DNA of 47,012 bases from Mesobacillus maritimus (GCF_019749255.1 NZ_JACWFH010000043.1:1-47012); one strand, 5' to 3'; shown: positions 32,556 to 41,798, counted from the stretch's first letter. Notes: generated by a model from the letters alone, not told the origin. Translations and numbers: made by a program.

Positions 32556-32759
32556 CTAACTAAAAAACAAGTCAAGAATGTTCGATGAGGTGGATGACTT
32601 TTTATTATAAAACTCTGAGTACCCACAATTTTTACAATAAACAACGATAAACTGGTTGTTCTGAACATCAAACATTTTTGATAATCCAGTCCCGGTCATT
32701 GCGACTTCCTTCTGTCCTGCATCTTTGCTTCCGCATTTTAGACAACCTTGTTCAGCCAT
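32556..32759 (-). CDS. Zinc-ribbon protein (DUF2082-like)
   Basis: 67 residues from ATG 32759 with AAGGAG upstream. Two zinc-binding pairs, CLKCG (6-9) and CKNCG (about 43-46), with AMTGTGLSKMFDVQNNQF between and SEFYNKKSS...ILDLFF at the end, the signature of a small zinc-ribbon family annotated as putative nucleic-acid-binding proteins in Bacillus. A longer upstream frame is spurious because it overlaps the C45 gene. Confidence 0.85.
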   Translation of the reverse strand: MAEQGCLKCGSKDAGQKEVAMTGTGLSKMFDVQNNQFIVVYCKNCGYSEFYNKKSSTSSNILDLFFS

Positions 32760-32892
32760 TGCGCGATCCTCTCCTTTTCTATCATGTATTACGATTCGCT
32801 TCAAAAAAAGTTCCACTTTTATCCACTCATAAACAGAATTTATTTCCCGACTGCTATTTGCCTTGAACGGCTTGGCTATCTTTCGAAACTGG

Positions 32893-33957
32893 TTATTTTT
32901 GATACCAATCTGCTTTTTCCATATTGAGGAAAGGAATATCTGTGTCAACTAGTCCCTCGACCCGGTCAAACCCTAGGTCTTCCCCCTTTAACCACTGGGA
33001 GAAATCGAATTTTGTGGGTTCTTGGTCTCCTCCAAGGGCAAGCCAGGCACTCATTTCTTTTGGGAAATAGGCGGAGGTATGAATCGTACCTGCCCAACTT
33101 CCATAAAGTTTTGAGAACACGCCTTGATCTGTATCGTTTAACAGGCGGAAGGCTTGTTCTCCGCTTAATCCATCTATGCGGTTATCTTCCATCGCTTGCA
33201 TTCTTTTTTTCGAATCATCAAGCACACGGCGATTTTCCTCGGTCAATAGGTGAAAATGGTTGGTGCAAGATAAACCCTGCCGGACTTCAACTCTACGCGG
33301 CGATGTTTCCACAATAGAAGGCAACGCACTGTTTGTATCATATAAAACATAGCTAAAAGATCCACGATGTGGAATCTCCTTGAGAAGATCTACTGCTTCT
33401 TCGGCACTCGCACAAAGTTCAAAAATGAGTCTGCCAATCATGTGACAGATAAAGCCGTTTCCTGGACGTCTCCGATTCATAAATGTATAGCCCATGCTGA
33501 GGCCTTTTTCGTTTAACCCATCACTTCGTCCGGTGATTTTTTGCGTAAAACCACAAGTCGCATAACCGCCATCACTTGGTTGGTAAATTACGAAACGCCC
33601 ATCATACGTTTTTGGGTGATAATCATAATTGCGTATCATATACCCATTTCCAACGTAAATCGAACAACCTGATGGAAGGATGTTCACCCTGTACCCACCA
33701 AATTCCAACAACACCTTTTCCATCGGCCATTCTAAAGCATCCTGCAGACCTAAGAATTCCTCCCAAATAAACGGTGCCAGCTTCTTGAAAACATGTTGTG
33801 TCTCTTCAAGATCAATGTTAAAAAGCGGTTTTCGCACTTTCCATTGTCGTTCGCGATTCTGGACAAGGATTGAATCTTTGATTAATTTTCCCTGGTGAAA
33901 TCCAAAATCATAATGTGTCCCACGAAATTGAATCACATCTGCATAAATCTGTTTCAT
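32893..33957 (-). CDS. C45-type Ntn-hydrolase (acyl-coenzyme A:6-APA acyltransferase-like)
   Basis: 354 residues. FRGTHYDFGFHQGKLIK at the start and ILPSGCSIYVGNGYMIRNYDYHP around 94-116 match the C45/linear amide hydrolase fold; C98 would be the N-terminal nucleophile after self-cleavage of the propeptide. GLNEKGLSMGYTFMN and SCTNHF are further family motifs. Enzymes of this group hydrolyse or transfer acyl groups on small amides; substrate unknown. Cytoplasmic. Followed at 134 nt by the zinc-ribbon gene. Confidence 0.85.
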   Translation of the reverse strand: MKQIYADVIQFRGTHYDFGFHQGKLIKDSILVQNRERQWKVRKPLFNIDLEETQHVFKKLAPFIWEEFLGLQDALEWPMEKVLLEFGGYRVNILPSGCSIYVGNGYMIRNYDYHPKTYDGRFVIYQPSDGGYATCGFTQKITGRSDGLNEKGLSMGYTFMNRRRPGNGFICHMIGRLIFELCASAEEAVDLLKEIPHRGSFSYVLYDTNSALPSIVETSPRRVEVRQGLSCTNHFHLLTEENRRVLDDSKKRMQAMEDNRIDGLSGEQAFRLLNDTDQGVFSKLYGSWAGTIHTSAYFPKEMSAWLALGGDQEPTKFDFSQWLKGEDLGFDRVEGLVDTDIPFLNMEKADWYQK

Positions 33958-34066
33958 CGTTGTACTCCTCCATTTGCTACATTATTACTAGCATACTTTG
34001 AATGAACGGAAAAATAAAGGAATGGAGGAGGCAGGTTCTGACCATGTAATAGTAGGAATCCTTCTT

Positions 34067-34106
34067 AAAAAGAAAGGGCCCCCTTTTGATAGTAAAAAGG
34101 AGGCTC
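34067..34106 (-). terminator. Tyrosyl-tRNA synthetase terminator
   Basis: GGAGCCTCCTTTTT-ACTATC-AAAAGGGGGCCC, an imperfect stem, followed by TTTCTTTTT on the minus strand just after the stop at 34119. Confidence 0.7.
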
Positions 34107-34118
34107 CGTAGTTGTGTC

Positions 34119-35366
34119 TTATAACGTAATCTTGATGAATTTACGTTTCCCCACTTGAACGATTAACCCTTCAGTCAATGTACACTTTCCTTTTGGGTCC
34201 TCTACTGTCGTTCCATTCAGTTTTACGCCTCTGTTTTCAATCATTCTTCTTGCTTCACTTTTTGACTGAAACAATTGCAAACCAACAAGAAACTCAATGA
34301 TGCCAATTTCTGAAGCTCCCTCCCACTTTACTACAGGGATGTCTTCCGGCATGGCGCCTTTTTGGAACACAGAGATAAAATGCTGTTGTGCTTTTTCTGC
34401 TTCTTCAGCTCCGTGGTACATACGAACAATCGTCTTCCCTAATAACATTTTCGCGTCCCGTGGATGTAGCGTGCCCGTCTCTAGCTGTTCTTTCAACTGT
34501 TGAATTTGGTCTGGAGTAAAATCGGTAATCAATTCAAAGTATTTAACCATTAACTCATCTGGAATCGACATGGCTTTCCCGTACATTTCTTCTGGTTGTT
34601 CATCTATTCCAATGTAGTTATGCTTGGATTTAGACATTTTTTCAACCCCATCAAGTCCTTCTAATAAAGGCATTAATAAGGCAACTTGCTTTTCTTTTCC
34701 AAACTTTTCTTGAAAATGTCGTCCCATTAAAATATTAAAATGCTGATCTGTTCCCCCTAGCTCGATATCGCATTCTAACATGACTGAATCGTATCCCTGC
34801 ATTAACGGGTAGAAAAATTCATGAAGTGAAATAGGTTTTCCATGGGAAATTCTATCTTCGAAATCATCTCTTTCTAACAATCTTGCTACCGTTATTTTGC
34901 CTGCTAGTTGGATGACATCTTCAAAATTTAATTTTGATAACCATTTAGAGTTATAGTGTAACTCTACTTTTTCCATATCAATGATTTTCGCAAATTGTTC
35001 GAAGTAGGTTTTAGCATTATGCTTTACTTCTTCATCGGTTAATTGTTTTCTAGCCACAGATTTTCCTGTTGGATCGCCTATTTTCCCCGTAAAATCACCG
35101 ATAATTAGTTGGATAATATGACCATTCTCTTGAAATTGCCTCATTTTGTTCAAAACGACGGTATGACCCAGATGGACATCTGGAGCAGAGGGGTCTAAGC
35201 CTAGTTTTATTTTTAATGGCTTATTTTCCAATATGGACTTGGCTATTTTGTTTTCTAATTCTACAGTTGGAATGATTTCTTGAACACCTTGAGTGTATAT
35301 GGCCATCTGTCTCTTCACTTCTATTTGTTGGGCCTCATTTAATGTTGGTTTTACATTAGTCATCAT
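34119..35366 (-). CDS. tyrS: Tyrosine--tRNA ligase, TyrZ type
   Basis: 415 residues starting [13 protein letters not shown] (AGGAGGAGG upstream). Class I synthetase charging tRNA-Tyr: HLGH in [27 protein letters not shown], the tyrosine pocket [26 protein letters not shown], and [10 protein letters not shown]-terminal S4-like RNA-binding domain begins about residue 350 ([15 protein letters not shown]). The [14 protein letters not shown] form is that of B. subtilis TyrZ rather than TyrS, so this may be one of two enzymes. Controlled by a tyrosine T-box in its leader. Confidence 0.93.
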   Translation of the reverse strand: MMTNVKPTLNEAQQIEVKRQMAIYTQGVQEIIPTVELENKIAKSILENKPLKIKLGLDPSAPDVHLGHTVVLNKMRQFQENGHIIQLIIGDFTGKIGDPTGKSVARKQLTDEEVKHNAKTYFEQFAKIIDMEKVELHYNSKWLSKLNFEDVIQLAGKITVARLLERDDFEDRISHGKPISLHEFFYPLMQGYDSVMLECDIELGGTDQHFNILMGRHFQEKFGKEKQVALLMPLLEGLDGVEKMSKSKHNYIGIDEQPEEMYGKAMSIPDELMVKYFELITDFTPDQIQQLKEQLETGTLHPRDAKMLLGKTIVRMYHGAEEAEKAQQHFISVFQKGAMPEDIPVVKWEGASEIGIIEFLVGLQLFQSKSEARRMIENRGVKLNGTTVEDPKGKCTLTEGLIVQVGKRKFIKITL

Positions 35367-35392
35367 TCTTCCTCCTCCTAAAATAAATAAAA

Positions 35393-35640
35393 AAAACCAC
35401 ATCCCTGTAAAAAACAGGGACGTGGTTTAACTTTTGCACGCGGTACCACCCTAATTGAAGGAAACATTCCTTCCACTCAACGATTAACGGCTCGTCCGTT
35501 CTTTGCTATTTTTACTCTATTTCGCAAAGAAAGCTCAGGGACTGTAATTCATCGTTGTCTGTGTATCGATTTTCACCAACCATCGATTCTCTGTGAACAG
35601 GGAGACAACAATTACTGGCTTTCCCATCATTGCTTATTCA
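35393..35640 (-). promoter_or_regulatory. Tyrosine T-box riboswitch
   Basis: The conserved T-box AGGGTGGTACCGCG is at 35439-35452 on the minus strand. Downstream lies the terminator ACCACGTCCCTG...CAGGGATGTGGT with a T run (35393-35428). In the stem I region a TAC codon (35544-35546) in GAATTACAG fits a tyrosine specifier. Uncharged tRNA-Tyr would pair here and favour antitermination. Confidence 0.92.
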
Positions 35641-35666
35641 ATATGTTATTTTAAAACTGATTGTCG

Positions 35667-35695
35667 AGAATAGCTTTTCTTAGTGAAATTGTCAT
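35667..35695 (-). promoter_or_regulatory. Promoter of the tyrosyl T-box/tyrS unit
   Basis: ATGACA (35690-35695), 17 nt, TATTCT (35667-35672) on the minus strand, ending about 25 nt upstream of the T-box leader. Between 35700 and 35940 I see nothing else. Confidence 0.55.
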
Positions 35696-35943
35696 CCTTT
35701 TTTGTTCCTCGATTAATCATGGTTGAGAAACGGATGGAAACCCTAATAGCTAGCTGTTCTTACGCATAAATTGGCTTTAGTCTTTACAAACACAGTCTTT
35801 AATTATCATAATCATTTTTAGCTTTGAAACGATACTATCAAATGGTTTTAATAAACGCAAGCGAAATTTTTCAGATATCATTGTAATTTTGCACGTCCAC
35901 TTTGAATTAATTAGCCAAAACCTACATGTTTGGTGGCTTTCCT

Positions 35944-35951
35944 CATACAAT
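35944..35951 (+). promoter_or_regulatory. Sigma-E-like -10 of the cwlJ gene
   Basis: CATACAAT matches the sigma-E -10 consensus; the region 14 nt upstream (TACATGT) is a weak -35. B. subtilis cwlJ is expressed in the mother cell by sigma-E. The leader would be only about 13 nt. Confidence 0.5.
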
Positions 35952-35970
35952 TCTTTTAGAGGTGATGTAA

Positions 35971-36408
35971 ATGGGGAGAGTAAAGTATACAGATACTGAC
36001 GTTAGTCTAGTGGCGAGAATGCTAAGGGCCGAAGCCGAGGGTGAAGGGAAAATGGGAATGTTAATGGTTGGAAACGTGATTGTGAATCGTACTGCAGCAG
36101 ATTGTTTAGATTTCAAGGACCTAAGAACCATTTCCCAAGTCATTTTCCATGTTCAAGGAGGCAATTATTCTTTTGAAGCTGTCCAAAAAGGCAATGTCTT
36201 TTACAACAGAGCCAGGACTGCAGAAAAACGATTAGCGAAGCAAACCTTAGACTTTTGGCGAGAGCATCCATCAAAATTCGCTCTTTGGTACTTTAATCCG
36301 TATGGTCCCTGCCCTCCAACTTGGTACGACCAACCATTTTCAGGACAATTTAAGCAACATTGTTATTATGAACCAAAGGCTAATACATGTGATAGTGTTT
36401 ATAGATAA
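35971..36408 (+). CDS. cwlJ: Spore cortex hydrolase CwlJ (Hydrolase_2)
   Basis: 145 residues, the size of CwlJ and without the signal peptide or peptidoglycan-binding domain of SleB. The conserved block LVARMLRAEAEGEGKMGMLMVGNVIVNR holds the catalytic Glu (E21 or E23); FALWYFNPYGPCPPTWYDQPFSGQFKQHCYY is typical of the C-terminal half. CwlJ sits in the spore coat and degrades cortex during germination. No gerQ partner is adjacent. AGAGGTG precedes the ATG. It is convergent with sodA. Confidence 0.9.
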   Translation: MGRVKYTDTDVSLVARMLRAEAEGEGKMGMLMVGNVIVNRTAADCLDFKDLRTISQVIFHVQGGNYSFEAVQKGNVFYNRARTAEKRLAKQTLDFWREHPSKFALWYFNPYGPCPPTWYDQPFSGQFKQHCYYEPKANTCDSVYR

Positions 36409-36440
36409 TAAAAAAATCCCCACTTTGTGCGAGGATTTTG

Positions 36441-36475
36441 CCGAAAGGAACTCTCATTCCTTTCGGCTTTTTTTA
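36441..36475. terminator. Terminator between cwlJ and sodA
   Basis: GCCGAAAGGAA-CTCTCA-TTCCTTTCGGC followed by TTTTTTT on the plus strand; convergent position allows use by both genes. Confidence 0.9.
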
Positions 36476-36488
36476 CACTTTTATAAAC

Positions 36489-37109
36489 TTAGCTTAAAGC
36501 ATTTTCATACTTACTTGAAACAGCTTCCCAGTTGATAATATTGAAGAAGCTTGCGATATAATCTGGTCTTCTGTTTTGATAGTTTAGGTAATATGCATGC
36601 TCCCAAACGTCTAATCCAAGGACTGCTACTTTTCCATCCATAATTGGATTGTCTTGGTTTGCAGTGCTTGTTACTTCAACAGAACCATCTTCATTTGCAA
36701 TCAACCAAGCCCAGCCTGAACCAAAGCGAGTGGTTGCTGCTTTTGTAAATTCTTGTTTAAAAGCTTCAAAGCTTCCAAATGCTTTTTCAATTGCTTCTGC
36801 TAGTTTTCCAGTAGGAGCATTGTTTTCTGTTGCTGGTGCAATTACTTCCCAGAATAGAGAATGATTTAAGTGACCGCCGCCATTGTTTCGAACGGCTGTA
36901 CGGATCGCTTCAGGAACTTCATCAAGATTGCTTAGCAACTCTTCCAAAGATTTTTCTTGAAGTTCTGCTTTTCCTTCAAGGGCAGCGTTTAAGTTGTTTA
37001 CATACGTTTGGTGATGCTTACCATAATGGATTTCCATTGTTGTTTGATCAATATTAGGCTCTAATGCATTAAAATCGTATGCTAGTTTTGGTAATGAATA
37101 TGTAGTCAT
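36489..37109 (-). CDS. sodA: Superoxide dismutase, Mn/Fe family
   Basis: 206 residues converting superoxide to hydrogen peroxide and oxygen in the cytoplasm. Metal ligands are visible: H28 ([12 protein letters not shown]), H83 (NHSLFW), D167 and H171 ([18 protein letters not shown]). [15 protein letters not shown] and the Gln in TANQDN suggest the manganese form, as in Bacillus SodA. It is divergent from a Fe-S-type regulator; a palindrome (37141-37156) overlaps its likely -10. Ribosome binding site GGAGGG. Confidence 0.95.
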   Translation of the reverse strand: MTTYSLPKLAYDFNALEPNIDQTTMEIHYGKHHQTYVNNLNAALEGKAELQEKSLEELLSNLDEVPEAIRTAVRNNGGGHLNHSLFWEVIAPATENNAPTGKLAEAIEKAFGSFEAFKQEFTKAATTRFGSGWAWLIANEDGSVEVTSTANQDNPIMDGKVAVLGLDVWEHAYYLNYQNRRPDYIASFFNIINWEAVSSKYENALS

Positions 37110-37140
37110 TTATTTTCCCTCCAGTAGATTACTACCTTTC

Positions 37141-37156
37141 TATACTTAAGAGTATA
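37141..37156. promoter_or_regulatory. Palindrome in the sodA upstream region
   Basis: TATACT-TAAG-AGTATA, a 6-bp inverted repeat that includes a TATACT -10-like element reading toward sodA. The left half TATACTTAA recurs at 37290-37298 upstream of the divergent regulator, so both may be bound by the same protein. Confidence 0.45.
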
Positions 37157-37376
37157 AAAAGTATATTTTTACAATAACTCATAGAATTGGATTAAGCAAT
37201 TGTTTTGCTTCTAGAATCAGGAAAATATTATCTATTCACTTTGCTGAATGCGTGAGATGCCTTTTCTTTCCCCTTTTTATACAATGTAGTATACTTAATG
37301 AACGTATATACGGACACACAACATATAGCAATGCTAGTTTTACAGACAGACGAAGACAGAATCGAGGTGACTTTTG

Positions 37377-38009
37377 TTGCTTACTACCAAAACCAGTACA
37401 AAAGACCGTATTTTAGATTTACTGAAAAAGGAAGTTTCGTTGTCAGTAAATGATTTTACAGAACAATTACAGATTACACATATGGCCGTGCGAAAGCATC
37501 TAGCAACCTTAGAAAAAGATGGACTGATCCTCTCGGTAGAAAGGAAACAACCGATGGGGCGTCCACTTCAACTATACTCATTAACTCAAAAGGGCGAGAA
37601 AGTCTTCCCCAAAAACTATGAAGGAATTACACTGGAATTCCTTAAAGATATCGAAGAAATTCATGGCGAAGATTCCATCCATCTTCTTTTCAAGAAAAGA
37701 GAAGACCGACTGACTACTGAATATTCTACTAGACTTAAAACCAAATCACTGCCGGAGAGACTCAATGAAATCGTCCAAATCCAAAATGAAAAAGGCTATA
37801 TGGCAAGTGCCAGTCAGATTGATGAGCACTCTTTTGAACTGATCGAATTTAACTGCCCTATTTATTCTGTTGCCCAAGAATACAAGATGGCGTGTCACTG
37901 TGAAACAGAAATGTTTAAAAAGGTCGTAGGCACCGACCAAGTACAAAGAACCACTTGTAAAACCGACGGAGACAACCATTGTAAATTTGTTTTTACATTC
38001 AAATCGTAA
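37377..38009 (+). CDS. SufR-like winged-helix regulator with cysteine cluster
   Basis: About 210 residues from one of two adjacent TTG codons (37377 preferred, 6 nt after GAGGTGA). Residues 8-70 form a winged helix (KDRILDLLKKEVSLSVNDFTEQLQITHMAVRKHLATLEKDGLI, then GRPLQLYSLTQKG). The C-terminal half holds cysteines arranged as FNCPI...MACHCETEMF...TTCKTDGDNHCKF, the pattern of Fe-S-sensing SufR-type regulators. It probably senses iron-sulfur or oxidative state; the divergent sodA is the natural candidate target. Confidence 0.85.
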   Translation: MLTTKTSTKDRILDLLKKEVSLSVNDFTEQLQITHMAVRKHLATLEKDGLILSVERKQPMGRPLQLYSLTQKGEKVFPKNYEGITLEFLKDIEEIHGEDSIHLLFKKREDRLTTEYSTRLKTKSLPERLNEIVQIQNEKGYMASASQIDEHSFELIEFNCPIYSVAQEYKMACHCETEMFKKVVGTDQVQRTTCKTDGDNHCKFVFTFKS

Positions 38010-38015
38010 CAAACA

Positions 38016-38045
38016 AAACTCGCCACAGAATTGGCGAGTTTTTTG
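38016..38045 (+). terminator. Terminator of the SufR-like gene
   Basis: AACTCGCCA-CAGAAT-TGGCGAGTT followed by TTTTG on the plus strand. Confidence 0.88.
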
Positions 38046-38066
38046 TATGAAATATACTATGATTGT

Positions 38067-38600
38067 TCACTCGTTAAAGGATTTATTGGACGTGGTTATA
38101 CACTTTTGATATTTGCTGTGTCCATCTGTTACACCAACAAATTCAAATTTATTATTCTTATAAAAGGAATTTAACTTTTTATTGTCTCCTACACAATCTA
38201 GTTTAAGATAGTTTTTATCCCTGACATTGTTTTGTATCCAAGCCAGAATCCTACTCCCTAACCCTTTCTTCATATATGTGGGTTTCACTGCTAGTCTATG
38301 TAGGTAAAGCGAATTAGCGGAAACGTCGTCTCCCCAAATATGCTGATCCCAATCACTAGGTTTAGATAAAAGGGTAAAGGTTGCCACTAGATGATGATCT
38401 TTCAAGACCATATAGGTTTCCTGATTCGATATGGCTTGTTCGATTTCTTCATCATCACCACCTTCTAATAGAAACATCCACTGGTTGATATCATGTTCTT
38501 TCAGCCAAAGAGCTACCTGTTTTAACATGGTAATAATTTTTGTGCTATCGTCATCCGTAGCCATTTTTATCGTAAAACCTTCATTGAATTCCATGTTCAT
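38067..38600 (-). CDS. GNAT family N-acetyltransferase
   Basis: 177 residues. NSLYLHRLAVKPTYMKKGLGSRILAWIQ contains the acetyl-CoA-binding loop, followed by LKLDCVGDNKKLNSFYKNNKFEFVG, the usual GNAT end. The N-terminal VALWLKEHDINQW resembles acetyltransferases acting on small molecules. AAGGAGG precedes two close ATG codons. Substrate unknown. Confidence 0.87.
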   Translation of the reverse strand: MNMEFNEGFTIKMATDDDSTKIITMLKQVALWLKEHDINQWMFLLEGGDDEEIEQAISNQETYMVLKDHHLVATFTLLSKPSDWDQHIWGDDVSANSLYLHRLAVKPTYMKKGLGSRILAWIQNNVRDKNYLKLDCVGDNKKLNSFYKNNKFEFVGVTDGHSKYQKCITTSNKSFNE

Positions 38601-38694
38601 TTATGTACCTCCTTGTTTTCTAATTTATATAGACTCTAAACAACAATGGAAAAATGGTTGTGGACGCAAAACAAGCACATTGTTAATTTGCCTT

Positions 38695-39141
38695 TTAGAC
38701 TTGAATGGGTAAAAAAATCTGTACTTCTTCACCTCCTCCTGCCATAGGGTGATAGGTCTCGATAATATAAGATTCCAAATCCCGTTGATACCCTTGTTCA
38801 TTGGCCCAATTCACTAGACTCAAATGAAGTTCTCCCAAATTTAATATATTCCCTCTTGTAGTGATGTACCTTTCATTTGTTTCCAAATACTCCATTCCAG
38901 TTGGTACTGTGCTTGGTTTTTCCATCACGATTAATCCTACATAATATTGACCAATTTTATGTTCCTCATCTTTTTTAGGCTCAAATAAGGCAATTTCCGT
39001 TTCGGTTGGATGTAAGATTTCGTTTGATCGGCTTACTAGTTGTTTGGCAAGCAAAGGAACCTCTTTACCAAAGTTAATAAACTCTCCACTCCCTTTTAAC
39101 CCAACCGTTTTAAACTCTTTGTTAACCATTAGAAACGACAT
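38695..39141 (-). CDS. GyrI-like (AraC effector-binding) domain protein
   Basis: 148 residues from ATG 39141 (AGGAG upstream), starting MSFLMVNKEFKTVGLKG. The pattern VGLIVMEKPSTVPTGMEYLETNERYITTRG and a C-terminal ESYIIETYHPMAGGGEEVQIFLPIQV are those of the stand-alone SOUL/GyrI ligand-binding fold, which binds small hydrophobic or cationic ligands. No DNA-binding domain is attached. Monocistronic. Confidence 0.8.
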   Translation of the reverse strand: MSFLMVNKEFKTVGLKGSGEFINFGKEVPLLAKQLVSRSNEILHPTETEIALFEPKKDEEHKIGQYYVGLIVMEKPSTVPTGMEYLETNERYITTRGNILNLGELHLSLVNWANEQGYQRDLESYIIETYHPMAGGGEEVQIFLPIQV

Positions 39142-39188
39142 CTTACCCTCTCCTATTTCATAAAAGTTCAATGATACAATTATTCAAC

Positions 39189-39224
39189 AAAAAATCCTTA
39201 CTTCCTGTAAGAAAGTAAGGATTT
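39189..39224 (-). terminator. Terminator of the flavin enzyme operon
   Basis: AAATCCTTACTT-TCTTACAGG-AAGTAAGGATTT followed by TTTG on the minus strand, about 75 nt after the FMN reductase stop codon. Confidence 0.85.
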
Positions 39225-39300
39225 GAATGCTGGTTTATACAGCTGTTAGTCACTAAATAATTGGTTGGTGATACCTTCCTATTCCATTCCAGCACCCTGG

Positions 39301-39867
39301 TTAAAAATCATATTCTGCTTCTTTCTTTTCTCGAATTTCTGTGAAGGTTTCCATTAATACAATCGTATCTTCTACCAACCGCTCAATTCGAAACAGCACA
39401 TCGTGGTTAGTAATTTCTTTTCGGTAAAAGTCAGCTTCCTCAATAAACACATAGGTTTGAACAATTTGTGCCTTCATGTAAGCTAAAATTGGTTTCAGTT
39501 GTTGCTCCGCAATCAGATAATGTTTGGCAGAGCCTGCAGTGACAAGGATGCTGACCACCTTATCGCGAAACGCATTTTGCGGCAATAGATCAAAAATGTT
39601 TTTTAACGTTGCGGGAATCGATGCTTGGAAAATCGGGGTGCCGATAATAATCGCATCTGCTTCCATTAACGTTTTGGTAACATACCCAGTATCTCCTTCA
39701 TATTCCAAATAATTTCGACCGTCACTAAACTGAATTTCATAGTCAGCTAAATCAAGTAAGGTTACCTCGACATCCGGGTATTTATCAGACATTTTTTGAA
39801 CAGTATAATTCATCGCTGTTCTCGTTTTTGAGCCCACCTTTGAGCCTGATAGCGCAACAATCTTCAT
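39301..39867 (-). CDS. NADPH-dependent FMN reductase (CE1759-like)
   Basis: 188 residues with a flavodoxin-like fold: VALSGSKVGSKTRTAMNYT binds the FMN phosphate and GTPIFQASIPATLKNIFDLLP follows as in the family. It would supply reduced flavin to the monooxygenase encoded 2 nt upstream; such pairs are a known two-component arrangement. Cytoplasmic. Confidence 0.9.
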   Translation of the reverse strand: MKIVALSGSKVGSKTRTAMNYTVQKMSDKYPDVEVTLLDLADYEIQFSDGRNYLEYEGDTGYVTKTLMEADAIIIGTPIFQASIPATLKNIFDLLPQNAFRDKVVSILVTAGSAKHYLIAEQQLKPILAYMKAQIVQTYVFIEEADFYRKEITNHDVLFRIERLVEDTIVLMETFTEIREKKEAEYDF

Positions 39868-39869
39868 GT

Positions 39870-40934
39870 TTATGCCTCCGCCTTTTTGGTGTATTTTTTA
39901 ATGGCTGGTAAAATTTCGTTTCCAATGATCTCGATGTTTTTCATTAACCGTTCAAATGGGACTCCACCAAAATCAATTTGGGCTATATAGCGCTGATGAC
40001 CAAACAGTTCATGTTGATAGAGTATCTTTTCAATGATTTGTTGCGGACTGCCGACATTCATAATATTGTGAGGATCGATGCCCTGCGCGAAATGCTGTTT
40101 TGGAAATCCTGCTCCGTTTGTTTTCTTCATTCCTTCGTTAATATGTGGATACATATCTTTAAGAGCCTGCTGTGAAGTTTCCGCTGCATAAAAGAAACCA
40201 GCTGTCGCAACAGGCAATTCAGCGGGATCAAACCCTCTCGTTTTTGCTGCCTCCCGATAGGCATCGATGGTCCGTTTGAAAACAGAAGCCGGACCACCTA
40301 AGTGTGCCATGAACATCGGGGCACCCGCATAGCCTGCTTTTATCGCACTAGCTGGAGTCCCTCCAACAGCTCGCCAAATTGGAATAAATCCTTTTTGTGG
40401 ACGAGGGATCACTCTAGCATTTCTTAAGGAAGCACGATACTCCCCACTCCAATTCACCACTTCTTCTTCATTGATTTTCATCAACAACTCAAACTTTTCT
40501 TCAAATAATTCTTCATAATCACGAAGGTCATAGCCTAAGAGTTCAAAAAGGCCAACTCTTGAGGCACGCCCGGCGATAATTTCAGCACGTCCCTTTGAGA
40601 TTAAGTCAATCGTCGAGAAATCTTCATACACACGTACTGGATCGGACGTGCTAATTATCGTTGATGAGCTACCTATTTTTATATTGTTGGTTGCTTGCGC
40701 AATCGCGGATAGAACTACAGAATGTGCTTGGGTAACAAAATAATCTTGGTGACTCTCGCCTACACTAAAAAAATCTAGCCCCGCTTGATCGGCTAGCTTG
40801 GCGTATTCGATAAGTTCATGAACCCGTTGTTCTGCTGAAATGCGTTCTCCTGTTAGCGGATTTGGCAGATGATCGCCCAATGTATAAATGCCAAACTCTA
40901 ATCCTTTAGAAGGATCAATCCCGTATTTTTTCAA
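39870..40934 (-). CDS. LLM-class flavin-dependent monooxygenase (CE1758-like)
   Basis: About 354 residues of bacterial luciferase-like TIM-barrel type: FGIYTLGDHLPN at the start, DFFSVGESHQDYFVTQAHSVVLSAIA, KIGSSSTIISTSDPVRVYEDFSTIDLISKGRAEIIAGR and PIWRAVGGTPAS are hallmark segments. It oxidises an unknown substrate using FMNH2 and oxygen, with the neighbouring reductase supplying FMNH2. I prefer the TTG at 40934 (AAGGTG 6 nt upstream) over a GTG at 40943 that overlaps it. Confidence 0.9.
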   Translation of the reverse strand: MKKYGIDPSKGLEFGIYTLGDHLPNPLTGERISAEQRVHELIEYAKLADQAGLDFFSVGESHQDYFVTQAHSVVLSAIAQATNNIKIGSSSTIISTSDPVRVYEDFSTIDLISKGRAEIIAGRASRVGLFELLGYDLRDYEELFEEKFELLMKINEEEVVNWSGEYRASLRNARVIPRPQKGFIPIWRAVGGTPASAIKAGYAGAPMFMAHLGGPASVFKRTIDAYREAAKTRGFDPAELPVATAGFFYAAETSQQALKDMYPHINEGMKKTNGAGFPKQHFAQGIDPHNIMNVGSPQQIIEKILYQHELFGHQRYIAQIDFGGVPFERLMKNIEIIGNEILPAIKKYTKKAEA

Positions 40935-41189
40935 ACGTTTCACCTTGTTTCTATGTTTTTTTCTGTTATTTATCGCAAACCTAGTTAGTAATAACTTGTT
41001 AGGTGCATAGTTCTTACATAGACCCTATCGTTCTTATCGCTCCATATTTTACCTTGCGCCTAACACAATCATTTATGCTTACCCTTTTTTACTAGCAAAC
41101 AAATCCTGTAAATGATCATACGTTCAAATGGGTGTTGGTGCAATTAATTAGCTTAAGCAAGTCCTTTATAAACTCGTTTTTTCTACGCT

Positions 41190-41690
41190 CTGTTTGAACC
41201 TCATACCTTATTCGGACTTTAATTTCATTTTTCTGCCTTTCCCTGTCCGAACCCACACCTCATTCGGACTCTACTTTCATTTTTCTACTTTCCTCTGTCC
41301 GAACCCACACCTCATTCGGACTCTATTTTCATTTTTCTGCCTTGCTCTGTCCGAACCCACACCTCATTCGGACTCTATTTTCATTTTTTTACCTACCTCT
41401 GTCCGAACTCACACCTCATTCGGACTCTACTTTCATTTTTCTGCCTTGCTCTGTCCGAACCCGCACCTCATTCGGACTCTATTTTCATTTTTCTGCCTTT
41501 CCTCTGTCCGAACTCACACCTCATTCGGACTCTATTTTCATTTTTCTGCCTTCCTCTGTCCGAACCCACACCTCATTCGGACTCTACTTTCATTTTTCTA
41601 CCTTCCTCTGTCCGAACCCGCACCTCATTCGGACTCTATTTTCATTTTTCTGCCTTGCTCTGTCCGAACCCACACCTTAATCGAAAAATT
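41190..41690. repeat. Tandem array of 52-bp hairpin-bearing repeats
   Basis: GTCCGAAC begins at 41245, 41297, 41349, 41401, 41453, 41506, 41558, 41610 and 41662, a spacing of 52 (once 53) nt, with a degenerate unit before the first. Each unit contains GTCCGAA-(11 nt)-TTCGGAC, an inverted repeat, then a pyrimidine-rich spacer of about 27 nt (TCTATTTTCATTTTTCTGCC). Open frames across it are by-products because 52 is not a multiple of 3. It lies between the UvrA-like gene end and the flavin monooxygenase promoter. Units differ by single bases, mostly C/T and G/T. Confidence 0.95.
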
Positions 41691-41798
41691 TCAGTGTCCG
41701 GTCATTTTCAAGCTACACTCTCTCTGTTTATAAAGCGTCTTTTTTAATTAGACTGCCGCTCCTGTTCTTTTAAAAATTGCGGGAGCATAAAACAAAAA

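Noticed and set aside
32349-32588. 79-codon plus-strand frame
   Set aside because: No ribosome binding site and it overlaps the end of the zinc-ribbon gene; the region carries only a repeat-like fragment.
41190-41690. CRISPR array
   Set aside because: Spacers are as conserved as the repeats, the unit is a hairpin plus constant spacer, and no cas genes are near.
41194-41733. 179- and 112-codon frames on the plus strand with a repetitive Phe/Pro/His-rich protein
   Set aside because: They are translations of the 52-bp array; the unit is not a multiple of 3, there is no ribosome binding site, and other frames are equally open.
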